Assembly (NCBI GenBank): GCA_050697275.1
Contig: JBOGZI010000205.1
Coordinates: 1 to 8,915 of the forward strand
Source of the DNA: JBOGZI01 sp050697275
Lineage (GTDB): Bacteria; Actinomycetota; Thermoleophilia; Solirubrobacterales; 70-9
Direction of reading: 5' to 3'
DNA length: 8,915 bases
The translations under genes were made by a program, and so were the position numbers. Below, piece after piece: positions 5,713-8,915 of this stretch; the stretch's first letter is position 1, and every line of letters begins with the position of its first letter. The notes below the pieces were generated by a model that was given only the letters and a program-made list of their open reading frames with translations, was not told the origin of the DNA and made no database searches.

Positions 5713-6078
5713 CTACGAGTCTCTGCGCCACTCGCCCGCGGCCCAGGCCCAGGCGATGAAGAGCAGCTGGACGGGCAGGCGCGCGTACAGGGCGCTGCGG
5801 CCGCCGGGGATCCCCTTCTCGAAGCGCTCGGGTTCGAGCGCCATGTGCAGGTTGGCCGGGAAGACCGCGAGCAGGGTGGCGATGCTCCAGAGGCTGCCCG
5901 CCCGCCGGGTGCGCGGGTGCATGGTGGCGAGGCCGCCGGCGATCTCGGCGACCCCGCTGGCGTAGACCAGCTCGCGGTGGGCCGGCAGGTACGGCGGCAT
6001 GATCCGCTCGTACCAGCGCGGCCTGAGGAAGTGCATCAACCCGGCGATCACGAAGAACGGCCCGAACAGTCTCCCCAC
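5713..6078 (-). CDS. DoxX-family small integral membrane protein
   Basis: This is a 121-residue hydrophobic protein with four likely membrane helices, at about residues 4-18, 38-53, 62-80 and 98-114. GLMHFLRPRWYERIMPPYLP (13-32) is the typical DoxX signature: a short His-containing helix end followed by a proline-rich amphipathic stretch. FPANLHMAL (73-81) is also characteristic. The biochemical role of DoxX proteins is mostly unsettled. Links to quinone/thiosulfate oxidation and to redox stress have been described for some members. The start is GTG 6078, ten bases after the hisA stop, with no clear ribosome-binding site. The next ATG would remove half of helix 1. The gene sits inside the his operon between hisA and hisF, 23 bases before hisF, so it is almost certainly co-transcribed. 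Nothing in the sequence ties it to histidine synthesis. Confidence 0.85.
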   Translation of the reverse strand: MGRLFGPFFVIAGLMHFLRPRWYERIMPPYLPAHRELVYASGVAEIAGGLATMHPRTRRAGSLWSIATLLAVFPANLHMALEPERFEKGIPGGRSALYARLPVQLLFIAWAWAAGEWRRDS

Positions 6079-6088
6079 GGCGAGGAAT

Positions 6089-6814
6089 CTATCCGTCGAG
6101 CGCCTGCTGCCCCTCTGCGACGGTGAAGCGCTGCTCGTACAGCGCCCGGCCGACGATCACGCCGGCGAGGTTGTCGAGGTCGAGTGCAATCAGCTTGCGG
6201 AGGTCGTCGAGGGACCCGACCCCACCCGAGTAGATGATCTCGGCGTCGGCTGCGCCCGCGACCTCGCGCAGGGACGCGGTGTCGGGCCCCTCCATCAGGC
6301 CGTCCACCTCGACCGGCGTGTAGACGAAGCGGCCGATGCCGCGTCCGGCGAGCGTGGCGATCAGCTCGGCCGGGGCGCTGCCGGACTGCTCGGTCCACCC
6401 CTCGGCGGCGACGCGATTCCCGCGCGCATCCACCGAGGCGACCACCCGGTCGCCGTGGGCCGCGGCGATCGCCTCCGCCACGTCGGGATCCCTGACCGCG
6501 GCGGTCCCGAGCACGACGCGCTCGGCCCCCGAGGAGATCGCCTCCTCGACCTTCTTCGAGTCGCGCAGCCCGCCGCCGAGCTGGATCGGAACGTCGACCG
6601 CGGCGACGATCCGCCTCACCTGCTCGAGGTTGACGGGGGCCCCCGCGCGGGCGCCATCGAGGTCGACGACGTGCAGCCACCGGGCTCCCCCGCTCGCCCA
6701 GCGCCGCGCGGCGGCGACGGGATCGTCGTCGTAGGCGGTCTCGCGCTCGTAGTCTCCCTGGGCAAGCCGCACCGCATGGCCGTCTCGGATGTCTATCGCG
6801 GGGTAGAGGATCAA
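6089..6814 (-). CDS. hisA: ProFAR isomerase HisA (possibly bifunctional PriA-like)
   Basis: HisA isomerises the aminoaldose ProFAR to the aminoketose PRFAR. The 241-residue barrel is full length. Asp8 in YPAIDIRDGHAVRL and Asp129 in VASVDARGNRVA are the catalytic acid/base pair. IQLGGGLRD (77-85), VVLGTAAVRD (100-109), YTPVEVDGLMEGP (165-177) and IIYSGGVGSLDD (193-204) are the substrate-binding loops. Many actinobacterial homologues (PriA) also perform the TrpF step of tryptophan synthesis. The active-site loop here has Val170 before Asp171-Gly172, where Arg or Lys is common, so dual activity cannot be assumed. The start is TTG 6814. It is chosen because the conserved barrel begins at once and no ATG or GTG precedes it in the 27-base gap after hisH. 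No Shine-Dalgarno is obvious. Confidence 0.95.
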   Translation of the reverse strand: MILYPAIDIRDGHAVRLAQGDYERETAYDDDPVAAARRWASGGARWLHVVDLDGARAGAPVNLEQVRRIVAAVDVPIQLGGGLRDSKKVEEAISSGAERVVLGTAAVRDPDVAEAIAAAHGDRVVASVDARGNRVAAEGWTEQSGSAPAELIATLAGRGIGRFVYTPVEVDGLMEGPDTASLREVAGAADAEIIYSGGVGSLDDLRKLIALDLDNLAGVIVGRALYEQRFTVAEGQQALDG

Positions 6815-6841
6815 GTTCGCGTTACCCGAGCGGCCCTCGGC

Positions 6842-7465
6842 CTACTCGGGCGCCTCGCAGATCGCGACGAAGTTGGCGAGGAGCCCGAGGCCGGCCGAAC
6901 TCGACTTCTCCGGATGGAACTGAACGCCGTAGAGCGGCGGTCGCTCGACTGCGCAGGCGAACCGCTCACCATAGGCGGCGGTGCCGAGCACGTCGTCCTC
7001 GCTCGCTGGGCGCGGCGTGAAGGTGTGCACGAAGTAGAAGGGCGGCTCGGCGCCGAGGCCCTCGGTGAGCCGCGACGGGCGGTTCCAGCGCACCGGCGAC
7101 CAGCCGATGTGCGGGACCTTGTAGCCGTTCGCCTCCAGCGGTCCGACCGGCCCCGCCATCAGCCCCAGCCCGGTCGAGCCCTCGTTCTCGACCGATCGCT
7201 CGAACAGCAGCTGCAGCCCGAGGCAGATGCCGAGCACCGGTACGCCCGCCTGGACGCGCCCGGCGAGCAGCTCGTCGAGCCCTAGCTCGCGTACCCGCTC
7301 CATCGCCTTCGGGAAGGCTCCGACCCCGGGCAGGATGACGCCGTCGGCCGCCTCCACCCGGCCACGGTCCGCGGTGATCTCGGCCGCCGCGCCGACTCGC
7401 TCCAGGGCCTTCTCGACCGAGCGGAGGTTGCCCATCCCGTAGTCGAGGATCGCCACGGTGGTCAT
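6842..7465 (-). CDS. hisH: Imidazole glycerol phosphate synthase, glutamine amidotransferase subunit HisH
   Basis: HisH hydrolyses glutamine and passes ammonia through the HisF barrel. The 207-residue class I amidotransferase has the full triad: Cys81 in VLGICLGLQLLFE, and His184 and Glu186 in GVQFHPEKSS. Other family motifs are ILDYGMGNLRSVEKAL (6-21), ILPGVGAFPKAM (44-55, oxyanion-hole region), KVPHIGWSPV (116-125) and YFVHTF (144-149). The start is ATG 7465, overlapping the hisB stop as ATGA. AAGGGGA about 11 bases upstream, inside hisB, can serve as ribosome-binding site. HisH and HisF are separated by hisA and the DoxX gene, so the two subunits of the complex are not adjacent but should come from one transcript. 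Confidence 0.96.
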   Translation of the reverse strand: MTTVAILDYGMGNLRSVEKALERVGAAAEITADRGRVEAADGVILPGVGAFPKAMERVRELGLDELLAGRVQAGVPVLGICLGLQLLFERSVENEGSTGLGLMAGPVGPLEANGYKVPHIGWSPVRWNRPSRLTEGLGAEPPFYFVHTFTPRPASEDDVLGTAAYGERFACAVERPPLYGVQFHPEKSSSAGLGLLANFVAICEAPE

Positions 7466-8052
7466 TCGGTCAGCGTCCCCTTGGTGGACGGCACCCCGCT
7501 CTCGTCGGGATCGATCGAGACGGCGACGCGCAGGGCGCGGGCGAACGCCTTGAAGGCGGCCTCGACCATGTGGTGGGCGTTGGAGCCGCAGCGGACGCCG
7601 AGATGGAGCGTGATCTTGGCGTTGCTGGCGACGGCCCGGAAGAACTCCTCGGCGAGCTCGGTATCGAAGCCGGCGATCGCAACGTCGGGCAGCTCAGCCC
7701 GGTAGACGAGTAGTGGCCGGCCCGAGATGTCGATCGCGCAATCGGCGAGCGCCTCGTCCATCGGCACGGTGGCGGAGCCGTAGCGGCGGATCCCGGCACG
7801 GTCGGCAAGCGCCTCGTCGATCGCCTGCCCGAGGCAGATGCCGATGTCCTCGGTCGTGTGATGGGCGCCCGTCTCGAGATCGCCCTTCGCCTCCACCTCG
7901 AGCCCGAGCCGCCCGTGGCGGGCCAGCAGCTCGAGCATGTGGTCGAGGAAGCCGACCCCGGTGGCGACCCTCGCCTCCCCCCCGTCCAGATCGAGGCTGA
8001 GCCCGATCTGGGTCTCCTTGGTCTTGCGCTCGATCTTCGCTTGGCGGCTCAT
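7462..8052 (-). CDS. hisB: Imidazoleglycerol-phosphate dehydratase HisB
   Basis: HisB dehydrates imidazole glycerol phosphate to imidazole acetol phosphate. It is monofunctional at 196 residues, with no N-terminal histidinol-phosphatase domain of the E. coli type. The manganese-binding motifs are GFLDHMLELLARHG (34-47), GAHHTTEDIGICLG (62-75), and the symmetric second set in GSNAHHMVEAAFKAFARALR (near 157-176). The start is ATG 8052, overlapping the hisD stop by ATGA, with AAGGGGG ten bases upstream (8069 to 8063). The stop overlaps the hisH start in the same way. These overlaps indicate translational coupling of hisD, hisB and hisH. Confidence 0.96.
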   Translation of the reverse strand: MSRQAKIERKTKETQIGLSLDLDGGEARVATGVGFLDHMLELLARHGRLGLEVEAKGDLETGAHHTTEDIGICLGQAIDEALADRAGIRRYGSATVPMDEALADCAIDISGRPLLVYRAELPDVAIAGFDTELAEEFFRAVASNAKITLHLGVRCGSNAHHMVEAAFKAFARALRVAVSIDPDESGVPSTKGTLTE

Positions 8053-8915
8053 CGCTCACTATCCCCCTTAGCCCGAGCCTCTGCAGACTCCGCGTGCACC
8101 GGGAAGCCCTCGGCGCGGGCCAGCGTAGCGACCGTCGGGGCCAGCTCCCGAGCGGCCTCGGTCCCGAGGTCGACCGTGGTGATCCGCCGGCGGAAGGTGT
8201 CTGGCCCGAGCGGCCCCTGAAAGCGCCCGGCGCCCCCGGTCGGCAGCACGTGGTTGGACCCCGCCGCGTAGTCGCCGAAGGCGGTCGCCCCGCCGGGCCC
8301 GAGAAAGACGCAGCCTGCGTACCTGACCAGCTGGGCGAGCACCTCGGCGCCGTCGCAGGCCAGCTCGAGGTGTTCCGGGGCGAGCGCGTTGGCGAGCTCG
8401 ACCGCCGCGTCCGCCGCGGGAACGGTGACGAGCGCGAGCGGCGCGTCCTCGACCGTCTGTCGCTCGTCGGCCACTCGCCGGACCTGCTCCTCGAGCCGCT
8501 CCAGCGGGGCGCCGTCGGCGGCGCACGCAATCAGCAGGCCGTCGTCGGCGTGCTCGGCCTGGGCGCAGAGATCGAGCGCGATCCAGCGCAGCTCGGTCCC
8601 CTCGTCGATCACCGCCATCAGCTCGCTCGGCCCGGCGATCCCGTCGATCCCGACGCGTCCGACCAACTGCCGCTTCGCCTCCTGCACGAAGCGGTTGCCG
8701 GGGCCGACCACGACGTCGACCGGGGCCACGGTCTCCGTGCCCAGCCCGAGCGCCGCGATCGCCTGCGCCCCGCCCATCGCGTAGACCTCGGTGGCGCCGC
8801 CCAGCGCGCAGGCGGCGAGCACCTCGGCACTCACCCTGCCGTCGGGGCCCGGCGGTGAGGAGACCGCGATCCGCTCGACCCCCGCGGTGCGGGCCGGAAC
8901 GCAGCACATCACGGC
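8049..8915 (-). CDS. hisD: Histidinol dehydrogenase HisD, C-terminal 288 residues (N-terminus beyond window)
   Basis: HisD oxidises L-histidinol to histidine in two NAD-dependent steps with a bound zinc. About two thirds of the protein is here, and the frame runs open through the right edge. Motifs in order are PARTAGVERIAV, GGATEVYAMGGAQAIAALG, VVVGPGNRFVQEAKRQLVG, VGIDGIAGPSELMAVIDEG, LCAQAEHADD, ALAPEHLEL, FGDYAAGSNHVLPTGGAGRF and AEGFPVHAES. Expected zinc ligands are visible as Gln and His in AQAEHAD, Asp in FGDYAAG, and His in FPVHAES. The catalytic His of APEHLEL is present. The protein ends with a short charged tail (EARAKGDSER). The stop overlaps the hisB ATG. hisB follows directly, so hisC is not in the usual place between hisD and hisB. 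Confidence 0.96.
   Translation of the reverse strand, partial: AVMCCVPARTAGVERIAVSSPPGPDGRVSAEVLAACALGGATEVYAMGGAQAIAALGLGTETVAPVDVVVGPGNRFVQEAKRQLVGRVGIDGIAGPSELMAVIDEGTELRWIALDLCAQAEHADDGLLIACAADGAPLERLEEQVRRVADERQTVEDAPLALVTVPAADAAVELANALAPEHLELACDGAEVLAQLVRYAGCVFLGPGGATAFGDYAAGSNHVLPTGGAGRFQGPLGPDTFRRRITTVDLGTEAARELAPTVATLARAEGFPVHAESAEARAKGDSER

Noticed and set aside
5690..5731. GTG at 5731 as the hisF start, and GTG at 3617 as the cca start
   Set aside because: Both add N-terminal residues that do not look like the families and run into neighbouring genes. ATG codons at 5689 and 3491 fit the conserved N-termini.
4601..5965. Long plus-strand open frames (4601-5965, and similarly 5999-7285 and 8094-8858) opposite the his genes
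   Set aside because: These are frame shadows of hisF, DoxX, hisA, hisH and hisD, with low-complexity composition and no recognisable domain.
1..8915. CRISPR arrays, tRNA or rRNA genes, toxin-antitoxin or defence genes
   Set aside because: No regularly spaced repeats, clover-leaf sequence or relevant domains were seen. The coding space is almost fully used by housekeeping genes.

Overview
The window reads as a piece of chromosome from a high-GC actinobacterium. A member of the Thermoleophilia (Solirubrobacterales-like) is my best guess. The reasons are the very GC-rich third codon positions, a pgeF-yggS-sepF block of the actinobacterial division-cluster type, an actinobacterial-looking tRNA nucleotidyltransferase and a compact his operon. 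The lineage is inferred from protein style, not from a marker gene.

Layout. Positions 1-151 are the end of an IS481-family insertion sequence, including the first 22 codons of its transposase. It abuts the sepF stop codon at a GCTAGC target. Next, all on the minus strand and so read right to left, are cca (tRNA nucleotidyltransferase), pgeF (purine nucleoside phosphorylase/laccase-domain protein), yggS (PLP-binding protein) and sepF (division-ring protein). The last three are packed with gaps or overlaps of a few bases. An 89-bp gap with strong dyad symmetry separates cca from pgeF. Divergent from cca, on the plus strand, is a membrane-anchored PQQ-like beta-propeller protein with a lysine-rich tail. 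It converges on hisF so tightly that one CTAG palindrome supplies both stop codons.

The right half is a minus-strand histidine operon in transcription order hisD (N-terminal part outside the window), hisB, hisH, hisA, a DoxX-family membrane protein, and hisF. hisD-hisB and hisB-hisH overlap by ATGA. HisA makes PRFAR. HisH and HisF form the glutamine amidotransferase/cyclase that turns PRFAR into imidazole glycerol phosphate plus AICAR. HisB dehydrates imidazole glycerol phosphate. HisD performs the last two oxidations to histidine. hisC does not lie between hisD and hisB.

No tRNA, rRNA or CRISPR array was seen, and there is no gene-free stretch above 300 bases. Most of the window is ordinary housekeeping sequence. 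The points most worth a second look are the IS insertion at the sepF stop codon, the dyad-rich gaps around cca, the propeller protein's tail and CxC pair, and the DoxX gene embedded in the his operon. I did not find evidence of a new multi-gene system.
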